DNA of 64,000 bases from Hydrangea macrophylla (Eukaryota > Streptophyta > Magnoliopsida > Cornales > Hydrangeaceae). Shown here one piece after another: positions 23,167 through 34,875 of the stretch. Each line of letters opens with the position of its first letter. Within the stretch, counting starts at the first letter, position 1. The notes under the pieces were generated by a model. That model was not told where the DNA came from. It saw only the letters and a list, made by a program, of their open reading frames with translations, and did not search any database. A program made the translations under genes and the position numbers. The stretch is from NCBI GenBank assembly GCA_033977485.1, contig CM066988.1:71167169-71231168 (forward strand), read 5' to 3'.

Positions 23167-25345
23167 TCAGTCTTCCTCTTCTTCGTCCTCTGTCGGACCG
23201 CCCGGAGTGTATGTCGGCGACGGCCTTCTCCTGCCACCTCTGCATCTTGGACCAGTCCTCGATGAGCCGGCCCCGCCTCCACGATACTGCACACACAAAA
23301 AAATGAAGGCAATCAGTAAAGAAAATAACAAAAAGAAAGAAAAGCCAAAAACAGAGTCGAGTCAGAGACTTACCAAGGATGCCATCTGGTTGGCGGCAAA
23401 TTGCCGCATACCGTCCATCTGTCAAGGGTAAAATCTAGGGTTAGAACCTCATAACCAAAAGAAAGTGCAAAATTAAAGACGTACCCGGTGATCTCGTGTG
23501 AGGACCAAGGACCTTAAGCTAGCTGCCAAGGCATGACCCTCCTCAGCGTAACTCCAAGGGACATTGAGGACGCCCGCTGGCTGAGTAGGGTACCCACATG
23601 TGACTCGCGGCACCTCCATCATTTGGGGAGTGCCATCAGCGCCTAGAACATTGACGGTCCAATCCCAAGGAGGGATAGGGTCGGGAGCCTGAGGAGCCTG
23701 TCTCCTGTACATCTCGCGAAGCTGTAGGCACAGAATAAGTTAAAGGCAAGTCAAAAACATAGGCAATGAATGAAAAGCAAAAATATAACAAGAAACTCAC
23801 CTCCAGGAGTGGGAAGTTGGGCATCAAGGAGCCGCCACGGTAAGCCTCACACCCGGTCTCAGAGAGGAAATGATCCCAGACGTCGGTGCCAGCCAAGGCC
23901 GCCGACAGAGCATCACCAGAGAGGTCACTAGCATCCATCACAGGAGGATTATGGGGAACGCGATACCGGGAGCCACCAACCACCTGCCGAGACACCCGTT
24001 CCCCAAGGAACCACTGCCTACACTCGGTACTCTCCAGCAGAAGGCGGCAAGAGGTAAGAGATTTAACCGCTTGTATCTCCTCTGGGGCGGCATAAACAAC
24101 GCCCTCCCAAGGCGTCCAATCAACATCAGAGGCCGTCAGCTCAGTCAGGAAGTTTCTAAGCAAAACAATCCGATGGGCCCCACTCTTCACCCCAACAACG
24201 TCCCTCCGCCACCTCAAACCTCGTGGGAATAAAGGCACAGGAGCCATGCCGTCCTCATCCTCGCCTGATTCATCCGCCGGGGAAGGAGCCAACATCTTCA
24301 AGTATTCAAAACTCCAAAGCTGCACGGACAAAGGAGAAATCAGAACAAGTATGGAGATCAAAGAGATGGAAAATAAAGGAAGAAATAATCCGTACCTCCC
24401 AAGCTCGCCAGAATCCCCCAGTAGATTTAACATCACCCCGAGAGACCTCCCCCATATGCTTGTAGAGATGAGCCAGGGCAGCACCGCCCCAGTTGTAGGA
24501 GGGGATCTCACCAATGGTCGCCAGGTAAGAAAGGAGCCTCAAGCTCACTCGGTCGTTCCTTGTCGCAAAGATTGAGCACCCGAGGACATACAGAAGATAA
24601 ACCCTCAAAAGTTGGGAATTGTTCAGATTGTGATTACCTCTGCCATAGGCCCGGTAAAGCCAGCCGCAAGGAAACCAATGCCTCTCCAGGTTAGGGGGAA
24701 CAGCCCCAATCAGCATCTCCACCGCCTCCGGGTCGATCTCGTAAAAGTAATCCAGAATCAGGCGCTTCCCGCCGACCCTCAAGCCTGTAATCATGGAGAA
24801 GTCAAAGGGCGTCATTGTCATCTCTCCGAACGGAAGGTGGAAAGTATTGGTGGTATCCCACCACCTCTCAGCCAGGGCATAGAAATGGGCCAAATCATTG
24901 CTGCTTTTCGAAACCAGACGGACGAAGCCTCCGAACCCGGCATCATCAACCATCCTCTTAACAGTGGGCGAAAGCTGTGTATACCACAAGAAGGCGTGGG
25001 CAAGGCTACCATGGCCTTTCAAGGCCACTTCCGGCACCTGCACACAACAAAAACAACAAAAATGCACAAAATCACTATTCACGGCCCGAGAGCAAAATTT
25101 CACAAAAATCAACATTTGAGCACAAATCGGGTTCCTAACAATTTCTAGGTGCACACTACGACTCACAAAACTAGCGCAATACATGAAAGTGGTCCTAAAA
25201 TGTCGAAAGTTTCACATACCAAGCTCGCTAGAGCCGCGGTCGAAAGATGGCGTTGGGGGTCCCGTAGAATCAAGTCCGGGGTTTGCATTTCAGCCTTCAT
25301 CCGTCCCTTGGCCTTCTTAGAAGGTCTCCTTGAGCTCGAAGCCAT
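23167..25345 (-). CDS. Antisense spliced PMD (aminotransferase-like plant mobile domain) gene of element B, 562 aa
   Basis: Six coding exons on the minus strand: 25345-25220, 25037-24396, 24319-23801, 23721-23485, 23418-23374 and 23286-23167. All introns are phase 0 with GT...AG ends, for example GTATGT and GTGAGT donors. Joined length 562 codons. Residues 43-256 carry PMD hallmarks: GHGSLAH, RWWDTTNTFHLPFGEMTMTP, ITGLRVGG, YNWGGA and STGGFWRAWE. Exon 1 encodes a basic Ser/Lys-rich start; the last exon encodes a Gly/Arg-rich segment ending in an acidic tail. A 5'UTR intron (25448-25350) precedes the ATG. Host PMD proteins of the MAIN/MAIL type are nuclear and affect transposon silencing; the role of this copy is not known. 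The frame is intact across all six exons. The element A gene has the same exon plan. Confidence 0.85.
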
Positions 25346-25349
25346 AGAT

Positions 25350-25448
25350 CTACAAGAAAAATGGAAGTCACATTCAAACTTTCTTCTTAAAAATTTGGGC
25401 AAACCAAAACACCAATCAAAAATCCGACTACGGGGAAAGATTACTCAC
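25350..25448 (-). other. 5'UTR intron of antisense PMD gene, element B
   Basis: On the minus strand CAG|GTGAGT opens and CTTGTAG closes a 99-nt intron ending 4 nt before the ATG. The element A gene has a matching 5'UTR intron at 31266-31396. Confidence 0.65.
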
Positions 25449-25566
25449 CTGAGCGCGCACAAGCTGCGTTTTGATGAATTTTGGCTTCAAAAACACCCCA
25501 AAATGACCAAGAATGAGCTCCAAAAGCTCAAAAACCCGAGATAAAAGAAGATGGAGTCCGGCCACC

Positions 25567-25629
25567 CAGTGCCGCCGCGGCACTGGCCAACTGCCGCCGC
25601 GGCAGTGGCCCAGTGCCGCCGCGGCACTG
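25567..25629. promoter_or_regulatory. GC-rich three-unit palindromic array upstream of antisense PMD gene, element B
   Basis: Three units built on GTGCCGCCGCGGCAC / CTGCCGCCGCGGCAG, about 120 bp upstream of the 5'UTR intron donor. It is almost base-for-base the array in solo LTR C (50545-50606), and is an expanded form of the module in B's own LTRs (10691-10724). Promoter role is inferred from position. Confidence 0.6.
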
Positions 25630-25863
25630 CTCCCCGTGGGCCCCGCTTCGCTTCGTTTTGCCCCGTTTCGCCCCGTTTTGACCCGTTTTGGCCTTTTTCA
25701 GCCCGTTTTTGACCCCGATCAGCCCCTGTGGCCCAGTCCAGTCAAGATCTATGAGGTTTTGCCCCAAGCAGACTAAAAGTTGTCAGAACTACCTCCAGCA
25801 GGCAAAAACTGGGAAAAATCGGCTCCCGAAGACCCGAATCGGTCGTTTCAGGACAACCGTCGC

Positions 25864-26620
25864 AAGATTCGATCAGATGCGAGAATTCCTGTAACGGATC
25901 CTGATTTCTAGCCAAGGCACCAAATAAACAAGAAAAGAGATTCCCCGAGAACCCTGCATCATCCTCCGAGGACAACGGCAGACAGATACCAGCTCCCGGA
26001 GGCCCTGACCGGCTCTCTTGGATTGAGCGCCGAAAGATTTGATCAACCGTGAGAGGTTCAGAGATGGATCCTGGTTCCCGATCAAGAAAAGAGATTCCCC
26101 GAGAACCCTGCATCATCCTCCGAGGACAACAGCAGACAGATACCAGCTCCCGGAGGCCCTGACCGGCTCTCTCGGATTGAGCGCCGAAAGATTTGATCAA
26201 CCGTGAGAGGTTCAGAGATGGATCCTGGTTCCCGATCAAGAAAAGAGATTCCCCGAGAACCCTGCATCATCCTCCGAGGACAACAACAGACAGATACCAG
26301 CTCCCGGAGGCCCTGACCGGCTCTCTTGGATTGAGCGCCGAAAGATTTGATCAACCGTGAGAGGTTTAGAGATGGATCCTGGTTCCCGATCAAGAAAAGA
26401 GATTCCCCGAGAACCCTGCATCATCCTCCGAGGACAACAGCAGACAGATACCAGCTCCCGGAGGCCCTGACCGGCTCTCTCGGATTGAGCGCCGAAAGAT
26501 CTGATCAACCGTGAGAGGTTCAGAGATGGATCCTAGTTCCCGATCAAGAAGATAAGAATTCTCTAAGAACCCTACGGCATCCCCAAGGATAAATACGAAA
26601 GATACTACCACCAGCCGGAG
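25864..26620. repeat. 154-bp tandem array, about 5 copies, element B
   Basis: GAGATTCCCCGAGAACCCTG recurs near 25937, 26091, 26245 and 26399 with a 154-bp period. The first and last copies are diverged. It lies between the antisense PMD promoter region and the 3' LTR. Confidence 0.95.
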
Positions 26621-26640
26621 CCGATACCCGAAAGTCGGCC

Positions 26641-27234
26641 GTCAGGAACAATCTGAACATCGCCTGCATCCAGATCTCCTGTTTGTCAAGAATTTTCTCA
26701 CAGCTCTATCACGAGATCTCTTGGGCACCTTGGGTCATTGTCTTCTAAACGAAACGCTTCTGACCTATCTCACTCGTTCCAAAAGTTTGCCCTTAGACCC
26801 GGAGTCTTCTAAACCTCCGTGTCTTTGTCCGAATCATCCACCGCATCACGGTCGCAAACACTAGCACAACACCAGCCCACTCGGAGTGGCACACCCCACA
26901 GCACTTGCTCATACTAAGGTCATAACACTAGACGTGATAGGACTCATGACACAATTCATACCACATCCATACATTGCACATCACTCTTCTAGCATAGCAT
27001 CCGCCCGATTGTGTGTACGTGCATGTAAGACCGGTTCCTTGCCCTGAACTACGTCCTGGTCTGATTCCCCTCGGGATACGTAGGCAGCTCACGCAGAGCA
27101 CGACCAGCACTAACCTCATCATCATTGCATCTTTTGCAACGCTTTTTATCCTAAATCCGTAGCCTCCAAAAAGTCTTGTCTCTTCAAAACTTTGGCACTC
27201 ACTTGCGACATACGTTGCCTCGCAAGTTCATGCC
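26641..27234 (+). other. 3' untranslated part of element B
   Basis: No gene seen. Contains one conserved hairpin copy (27049-27083) and ends at the polypurine tract. Confidence 0.7.
27049..27083 (+). ncRNA. CTACG...CGTAG RNA hairpin, element B copy 4, near 3' LTR
   Basis: Outer arms CTACG/CGTAG, inner arms TTCCC/GGGA with a short CTC loop. The position relative to the 3' LTR matches the element A copy at 8218-8252, including the flanking GGCAGCTCA. Confidence 0.55.
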
Positions 27235-27248
27235 AAAGAGGGGCAAAC
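27235..27248 (+). promoter_or_regulatory. Polypurine tract of element B
   Basis: AAAGAGGGGCAAAC directly before the 3' LTR, identical to that of A. Confidence 0.85.
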
Positions 27249-30200
27249 TGTAGACACCCCATTTTGTCGGCTATCGGATTTAGGAGACCCATAGCTTGGT
27301 GGTTCACAATGATCGCAAAAGACTCGAAAGGACTCTCGGAAGTCAGCTCCATCTCTCAGAATGCTCAGGATGACCAAAATGCCCCTAAAAGCCCGAAAAC
27401 TCCCAGATTTGGTCCCAAAGTTCTGAAAACATACTATGTCATAAGAAAAGCGATAAAAAGAGTTTTAAAGAGAAATCAGATAAAATCGTCGGCTCCCAGA
27501 GACCCCCGGAAGTCCCGGAAGTTCCCGGAAAGTCCCCGTTGACCGGTTTGACCAAGGTTTGACCAAGGTTTGACCAGGTTTGACCAAGTTTGACCGAAAT
27601 CGTCCGAATTCACCAAAATCATTTTAAATCACGGGAAAAGTGTTAAAACAAGTTCCAAAAAGAAAATCGAGCGAAAACACCAGCTCCCGGGAACTCCCGG
27701 AGGTTTCTAGAACTTCCCGGGAATCCCAGGTTTGACCAGTTTGACCAGAATTTGACTTTGGAACCGGGGTGCCGAAACAATTTTCAAATATTTTTCATGG
27801 ATACTAGAGGTCAATAGCTTTCCAACGGTATATCGCACATAATTTCTGGATTTAAAACGAATTTATTATGAATTTCTAAAGGCGAAAAAGGCGATCAAAT
27901 CGGCTTTTATCGCGAATACCGCAAAACTTTTCAAAGTGACCTATCCCCGAACTATTTTTTTATGTAAAGTAGACTCCATTACCTTTCCAACGGTATATCA
28001 CAACCTCAATTTGGAGTTCATACGCATTTTCTGTGAATTTCGGACGAAATAGGGCCTTTTCGCGAATACCGGAACATCAGGGGGCCTAAACAGCATTATC
28101 CAGACGAAGGGAGGAGCAGTGCCGCCGCGGCACTGGCCCACTGAACAGTGAGTTTTTGTAATTATTTTTGTGGTCCCATTTTGATTAATTAAAAGCCAAA
28201 ACGACATAGTTTTATGATTTCAGATGTTTGGAGCCAATGGGAACACTTTTAAAACCCCAAAACCACCCCAAGTTGGCCTATATAAACACCCCATTACTCC
28301 TCATTTTGGGGGAGTCAAATGCAAGTTTAGAGAAAGTTTGGGAGAGAAAGTGTAGAGATAAGGTTAGAGTGGAGAGAAAAGAAGCTTTCTTCTTTGATTT
28401 TTCAAAACAAAAAGTGAGTTTCTAACTTTGTTTTTACTTCATTACTTCCATTTACTTCAACATTCAATACTCCCAACCACCATTTTAGTGAGCATTCAAG
28501 AGTGTGGAAGCTTCTTCCATGTCTAGTGTCATTACATATGAGTGATACACCAATCTACAAGTCTCATGCTTCATGAATATCATCTATTGATTATCATCTA
28601 CTTGCTTGATTATATATATGTTCATCTCTCCTCATCTCATTTCTTTTTATTTTCTTTATTTACTTACTAGTTCATCATCATCTAAGTGATGACATGAAGT
28701 TTGGGGTGAGTGAATCCTTATGGATAGTAGCTCTTGACCTCAAAAACATGTTTGATAGATGATGATCATAACCTCAATACTTCCAAGGTATTCTTGGAAT
28801 GTATTGAAGTTATGCCCAAAAATAAAATAAATCTCTCCAACAATCTTGGAGATTCTTAATGATGAGTTTGGTGTTAGTATTCTAAGTGGTCATAATCCTT
28901 ATTGAGTGTTGGAAATATGTTTTCAAAACATCTATTTCAAAACCCCCTCTCAATCCCTCTCATTTGATTTCAAGAAATAAAACTTTGTTTTCTTCAATAT
29001 CTCTAAAACAATGACCCAAAACAGTGAGCTGTTCAGATTCAGAGATTTGTTTTGAATTAAATACTCAAGTTATGATGATGAAACCACTTGGAAAACCTTC
29101 CTAATACATCATAGTTTGTCCCTAATTTTTCCCATCAATTATAGAAATATGAGAGTATTTGTTTTGGATGTGAGAAGTTCACATTCATAATCTGCCTCTG
29201 TTCTCACAGAATGTTCACCCAACTTCTTGCACTTATTCTGGACATTTTCATCAATGTACATATACCTTTTCTATTTTTTTTATAAAACTTGGGTGTCTTA
29301 GGAAACTTTTGGTATATAATGGGTCATCATAAACCTTTTCTTTGATTTATGAAAAATCATACAAAATCAGTCAACAGTGCAGCTTTTGTTTCTGAGTCAT
29401 GTGTACATTCTGATTTTTTTCTTTTAATCTGTGATAGCTATTGATGTTTGGCTTTTTGGGTTATTTTCTAGACACAATAAGAATGATCTCAGATTTTCTC
29501 ACATTTTTCTAGGCACGTTTGACCTCCCATTATAATGTTGCAAAGTGCCATATGCAGTCTGTCCACTATTCACAGCAAGCACATTTCAACTTTTATTCTT
29601 TGATTTGATGCTCATATGCATTCCAAATTAGCTCACATCTTAGGAAGTAGTTCATACTACATTTGTATATATCCCATGTTGATTTAATCCATTCATTCAT
29701 GCACATTTTAGACTTCTAAGTCATTTTAGAAATCCATGAACACAAAACACACTACAACCTTTGCACATTTTTAGGTTCATACAATACATTCATGCAAGAT
29801 TTGGGGTTTTTGTAACTCTTAATCCAAGAAGATTATAAGGAATGAACTTGATCACACGTTCATGCTTCCCCTCGATCTAATCATCCTTTCTCATCCGTCC
29901 CGGGGATTGAGAGATCTTCTTTTCTCAAAAAATAACATGCATCATTCTAGTTTGCTAAGCATATTTTGATTTCTTTAATTATTTGCTTCAAGAACAATTT
30001 ATGTCCCCTTTAGATTAGGAAAACCTGATTAATTGATATATGATTAGACGATTTTTCCTAGGTTTATTTGTGTGATTTTCACTTTACATTGTATGATATT
30101 TGACTTAGATTTTATGAATGATATCTTATCTTTTGATTTTCAATTTCAAGATTCTTATGTGATGTAATATACTATCATAGTATTAATTGCCGAACCAAAC

Positions 30201-30489
30201 CTAGTATAAGATGATTATTTGGATGCTAATTGAGGCCCGTCGAAAGACGGGGCGAGTAGAGGGTGTTTTAGTCGCGACAAAGGCTCCTTCCTCTCTCGTA
30301 CCAAAACCCCGAACCAAGTTCTTTGGTTATGAAGGGCCGGTGCCCTTATCCGCTTGGGTGAGTCAAAATTAGGTTTCTTGGTTCCTTAAAGACCAAGTGG
30401 CGACTCTGTATCTGTTTTCAACAAACCTTTTCTTTTCCTTTTCAAAACAATCTCGAACGAGAGAAGTGGTCCGAAGCCCGGTATCCACA
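27249..30489 (+). mobile_element. Element B, 3' LTR (3241 bp)
   Basis: Copy of 9813-13064 with one TTTGACCA-type unit fewer. TATA at 28279-28286 and GC palindrome at 28117-28150. Followed by target duplication GCCCT. Confidence 0.93.
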
Positions 30490-30494
30490 GCCCT
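30490..30494. repeat. Target-site duplication of element B (right), GCCCT
   Basis: Repeats 9808-9812. Element A sequence (rest of the 73-bp unit) resumes at 30495. Confidence 0.93.
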
Positions 30495-30548
30495 ATGCTC
30501 AAAATCCCCAAAATCATCTGATCGGCTAAGCCGAATCAGGTAAAGAAT

Positions 30549-30720
30549 CAGAGCCAATCGGGCTCAAAACAAAACAATTTTCAAAGAATTGGAGCCAATC
30601 AAGCTCAAAACGAAACAATTTTCAAAGAATTGGAGCCAATCAAGCTCAAAACAAAACAATTTTCAAAGAATTGGAGCCAATCAAGCTCAAAACGAATCAA
30701 TTTTCAAAATTCTGGGGGTC
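30549..30720. repeat. 41-bp tandem array, 4 copies, element A
   Basis: GGAGCCAATCAAGCTCAAAA-type units repeat every 41 bp. The array is followed (30720-30830) by GGAGTC-N5-GACTCC palindromes like those in the intron array at 31955-32330. Confidence 0.85.
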
Positions 30721-31025
30721 AAATAGACTCCGAATTATTCTTTTTCCAAAATCTGGAGTCAATTAGACTCCAATCAAGTTCAAACTTCATAAAAAAACCG
30801 GAGTTGATTAGACTTTATTAACTCATTTATTGCAAACGGGTGTCCCTTGACAAAATTTTCAAAAAGCAGGGGCCAATTTTTATTCACAAAAGGGCTTTAA
30901 AACTCTTTTTTCAAACCTCGGGGGTTCTTTTGAAACGAGGGAAAATTTTCAAGGACATGGGAGCAAAATTCGGGGGTTCTTTTGTAAATAGTGAAAATCA
31001 GGGGTGAAAAGGCCACCTGTCACAC

Positions 31026-31132
31026 GCGGCGGCACTCAATGAGAGAAACCGGCACTTACTGAGTGCCGGCCGGCACTCTACCAAATGCCGGGCGGCATTC
31101 AGTGAGTGCCGGCGACTTTTTGCCGAGTGCCG
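31026..31132. promoter_or_regulatory. GC-rich inverted-repeat array upstream of antisense PMD gene, element A
   Basis: Units such as GGCACTTACTGAGTGCC and GGCATTCAGTGAGTGCC belong to the same family as the A LTR array (7430-7554). It ends about 130 bp before the 5'UTR intron donor (31266). Promoter role inferred. Confidence 0.6.
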
Positions 31133-31265
31133 GTTTGAGCAGCAGTTTGTTTAAAACTTTGTTTCTTTTTCTCTCTTTTCCATTCTCTCCTTCTTCCTCT
31201 CTCGGATTTCTTCTCCAAAATTTCACCTTCTCTTGATTCTTCTTCAAGAACCACTCACAATCAAG

Positions 31266-31396
31266 GTATGTTTCATAAAGATTACATCTTTGTTTCAATC
31301 ATTGTGCTTGCAATCATGTTTCTCATGTAATTTGATCTTTCTCTTTCAAAGTTTTGATATGAACATTAACTTCCCCCTTTTTTTTCATGCTTGTAG
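31266..31396 (+). other. 5'UTR intron of antisense PMD gene, element A
   Basis: AAG|GTATGT donor and TTGTAG acceptor, ending 8 nt before the ATG, as in element B. Confidence 0.65.
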
Positions 31397-31404
31397 ATTC
31401 CCCA

Positions 31405-34132
31405 ATGGCTAGTGGTTCAGGGTCTTATGGTCCCCCCAAGAAGAAGTACAAGCCCAATCCAGTCCACAGTTCATCAGTTCTACTTGCCGATCCCCGGGCA
31501 CATCTCTCGGCACGGGCTTTCAATCGAATGGTACATCCCAAACTTTCCTCTTTATGCTTATGATGAGATAATGCAATGTAGTGCTATGAATGATGAGCAA
31601 TGAATGCATGCATGAATGCCCTTTCTCCCTTTCCATGCTAATGTAGTATATGACAATCAATGCTTGTATGAACCCATATTTGAAAATTCAACATATCCAC
31701 CAATCCCCTCTTTCATGATTAGAATTCTATGCTTGGTATTGTGTTCCCCTCCTCTTTTTATTATTGCCCTTAGTTGGACACATTGATTTCTTTATTCCAT
31801 TTATTCATTGCTAATGGGCGGTTGTGCTAATCTGGATGAATTTTGCATATGCTTAATATTTTGAATGAACCTAAAACCCAATCATTGCTTACAACCCACA
31901 AACATTTTTTTTTTTTTGCTTAGACCTCACAAGAGATCCCTTATTATTTTTTTTTCAAATCAATGAGTCGCTTAGACTTCAAAGAATTTCTTTATTTTTT
32001 TCAAATCAACGAGCCGTCTAGACTCCAAAGAATTTCTTATATTATTTTTCAAATCAACGAGTCGCTTAGACTCCAAAGAATTTCTTATATTATTTTTCAA
32101 ATCAACGAGTCGCTTAGACTCCAAAGAATTTCTTATATTATTTTTCAAATCAACGAGTCGCTTAGACTCCAAAGAATTTCTTATTATTTTTTTTTTTAAA
32201 TCAACGAGTCATTTAGACTCCAAAGAATTTCTTTATTTTTCAAATCAATGAGTCGCTTAGACTCCAAAAGAATTTCTTTATTTTCAAATCAATGAGTCGC
32301 TTAGACTCCAAAGAATTTCTTTATCTTCCTTTACTCACTCAATTGCATTGCTTGGATCCCGAAAGAAAGTAATTATTATTCCTTCATTTTCTTATTTTCT
32401 TTTCTCTCTCTCTCTTTTTTTTGCAGTCTCCAGAATTTGTCCTCAAAGGTCATGGGAGCATGGCCCATGGCCGAAGGTGGTATATGGAGCTCTCTGACGA
32501 TGTGAGAACCTTAGTTAACAATGCTGGATTCGGGCTCTTTGCTTTGCTCCTGGAGAAGAGTACAAATGACCGGACCCACATTCAAGCCTTGGCGGAAAGA
32601 TGGTGGGACACAACGAACACATTCCATATGCCTTTCGGGGAGATGACGATGACTCCCTTAGACTTCGCCATGATCACTGGCGTCCCGTTTGGTGGCCTCC
32701 CTATTGCCCGCTATGACGATCTTCAGAACCGTCATGAAGAAATTATTGACTTGCTTGGGGCTCACCCGGGGGATTTCATAGTTCCCGCAAAATGGTTTCT
32801 GGATACCTTCAAGGATCAGGCCTTCACTGACGATCAAATGGCCAGGGCCTTCATCATGTATGTGCTGGGTTGCTCGCTGATGAGTACAAAGGGTGACACA
32901 ATCAGCCTGGGGTATCTGGCTTCTCTCACAGACGTCGACCGCATCTCTCAATACAACTGGGGAGGGGCAGGTTTGGCCACTCTCTACAACCATATGAGTG
33001 AGGTTTCTAGGGGAAATTCCCCCTCCACGGGCGGGTATTGGAGAGCTTGGGAGGTAAAGCTTCAACTTTACTTATTTATTTATTCATTCTTTTCATCTTT
33101 ATTCCTTTTATTTTTATTGCATTCCTTTCCTCAAATTTTGAAAACTGAAATTTTGCCTCTTTATTTTACCTTGCAGATATGGTCGCATGAATATCTCCGG
33201 ATGAGAGCTCCCAGTACTCGGGACAACGAGGCGGCTATCATGCCTCAGGGCTTGAAGTGGAGGAAAGAGGCAACGGGCCGAAAAGTCGGGGCTCATGATT
33301 TTGTTGGCTACCGAAACCTTCTCATTAATTTGCGCGAGATTCATGTGATATGGAACCCGTGGGCAGCGGCCCTCCCAGAGGCAGGTGAAGCAATTCAGGC
33401 GGCGATGGCCTATTCTAGATTGAGGGTTCTGATGGTGGGTGAGGCGTGCCGGGAATGGTACCTTGGTGAGAGGGTGACTAGGCAATCTCTTGCTGCCCCA
33501 AACTTTTATGTGCCGTGGGTCCCTCCAGCTACTATGAGAAGTACAGAAACCCTGGATCACGAACCTGGTAGCTCTAGACGGGGAGAACATTGCCAACCTT
33601 CTGGATGGCCCTGACAGTTATGCAGCCTTTAGATTGAACTCTCTTATGCATAATTTTCCCCTTATGGATGTCGTCCGTGTAACAGCTATTATTTCACATT
33701 CACATATGTATACTTCTTTCATTTCTGTTTTCCATTCCTTTTCCATTTTTCATGCTGGAAACTCTTATTTGCAGCCTGTTCCTGGGGTCGTTGAACCCCC
33801 GGCCCTTCCGCAGTGGAATTGGAGCGTTCCCACGGTCGACATGGGTCAAGAGACCATGTATCAGCTGACCCCTTACACTCAGAACGTCCCGACTATCCCT
33901 CTACAATATGATACAGTCCCCCGGGATTATGCTGAAGAGGGTCTGTCATATGCTCACACCGTCCAGCACTGGATTCATGGACGCGAATGGAGGGTAAACC
34001 CTTTTTGTTTGGAACAAAATTCTCTTCTTTTATTTTATTTGCAACAACAACCAACAAAACTCAAAAGATTTTCTTATTTATCTTTAAAAAGAATCCAAAT
34101 GATCACCTCTATTCTAATAACTGTATTCTAAT

Positions 34133-34176
<44 letters not shown>

Positions 34177-34546
34177 CTCAGGATGATGGAGCAAGGTCCA
34201 CTGCCGATCTTCAGGCTAGAGCTATGGTATTACATTCCCTCTCTTCTTTTCCTTTCTCCTCTCTCTCTTCTTAATTGCATTACTTATTTCGCCTGTTCTT
34301 TCTTTACAGGAAGCTGAGATGGCGGCTCTGAGGAGACAACTCCAGGAGTTTCAACTGAGCCAGGGCGGCGGTTATCAGGGAGGTGCTGGAGGTAGTGGCC
34401 AAGGCGGCGGCTACCAAGGAGGTGATGGAGATGGGGGGGATGGAGGAGATGGAGGTGATGGCGGAGATGGAGGCGATGGCGGAGCTGGGAGAAGTCAGGC
34501 AACTCATCAAACGCCCAGAAGGAATCCTCGTCGTAGACGAGGATAG
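31405..34546 (+). CDS. Antisense spliced PMD gene of element A, about 584 codons, with probable 1-bp frameshift
   Basis: Six coding exons: 31405-31530, 32427-33053, 33177-33678, 33775-33993, 34182-34226 and 34310-34546, on the strand opposite to A's gag-pol. Exons 1 (42 codons) and 5 (15 codons) are as long as in element B. PMD hallmarks in exon 2 are GHGSMAH, RWWDTTNTFHMPFGEMTMTP, ITGVPFGG, YNWGGA and STGGYWRAWE. Exon 3 is 502 nt, one more than a multiple of three: the frame shifts near 33566, and the conserved downstream block (MHNFPLMD) lies in the other frame. Either this copy is broken or a base call is wrong. The exon 3 donor (CGT|GTAACA at 33679) is weak and could instead lie at 33670. 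The C-terminus is Gly/Asp-rich, ending RRNPRRRRG. Intron 1 (about 900 bp) holds a tandem array. Confidence 0.82.
31955..32330. repeat. 48-bp tandem array in intron 1 of the element A PMD gene
   Basis: About 8 units with GAGTCGCTTAGACTCC, itself an inverted repeat (GAGTC/GACTC), spaced 43-51 bp. The core units near 32059-32160 are exactly 48 bp apart. Confidence 0.9.
34139..34176. repeat. Poly-T tract before a splice acceptor
   Basis: About 38 consecutive T, followed by CTCAG, the acceptor of exon 5 in the element A PMD gene. It acts as an extreme polypyrimidine tract. Confidence 0.9.
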
Positions 34547-34875
34547 ATTATCTCCTTTATGCTATGTCATGTCCCTGTGAGGACAAAGAATATCGAACTC
34601 TCTTATTTAGGTGAAATTAGCAATACTCATGCATGGTGGCCTGCGTGCCCATTTTGAATTTGTTCATATTCATGCTTGATTGCTTCCCCGTATTGAATCT
34701 TTTTAAATCTTATCCCTTTGCTTATTTAGATCATGAATACCCTCTCTTGGATTTATTTTAATGAGTGGTGCAAGCAATGGTGCTTAAAATGATGATTGGC
34801 AGTATTTTTTATTCAAATTCTGTGCAGGTTGGGCTGATTGAAATTATAAGATGACTCATGTGCCTTTTAAACCTG

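Larger units (their letters stand above)
9813..30489 (+). mobile_element. Element B: Tat/Ogre-lineage Ty3 LTR retrotransposon, plus strand, nested in element A
   Basis: LTRs 9813-13064 and 27249-30489, tRNA-Arg-type primer site, one gag-pol frame (14417-20929), antisense DUF7745-like (21837-22835) and spliced PMD (23167-25345) genes, a 154-bp tandem array, a polypurine tract and matching GCCCT duplications. Length 20,677 bp. It shares LTR ends, primer site, polypurine tract and gene order with A, but its non-coding sequence is largely different, so it is a separate family of the same lineage. It inserted into the 73-bp array of A. Confidence 0.94.

Noticed and set aside
25742..26611. Several overlapping minus-strand frames of about 70-165 codons
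   Set aside because: They are the same 154-bp unit read repeatedly. The repeat, not a gene, explains them.
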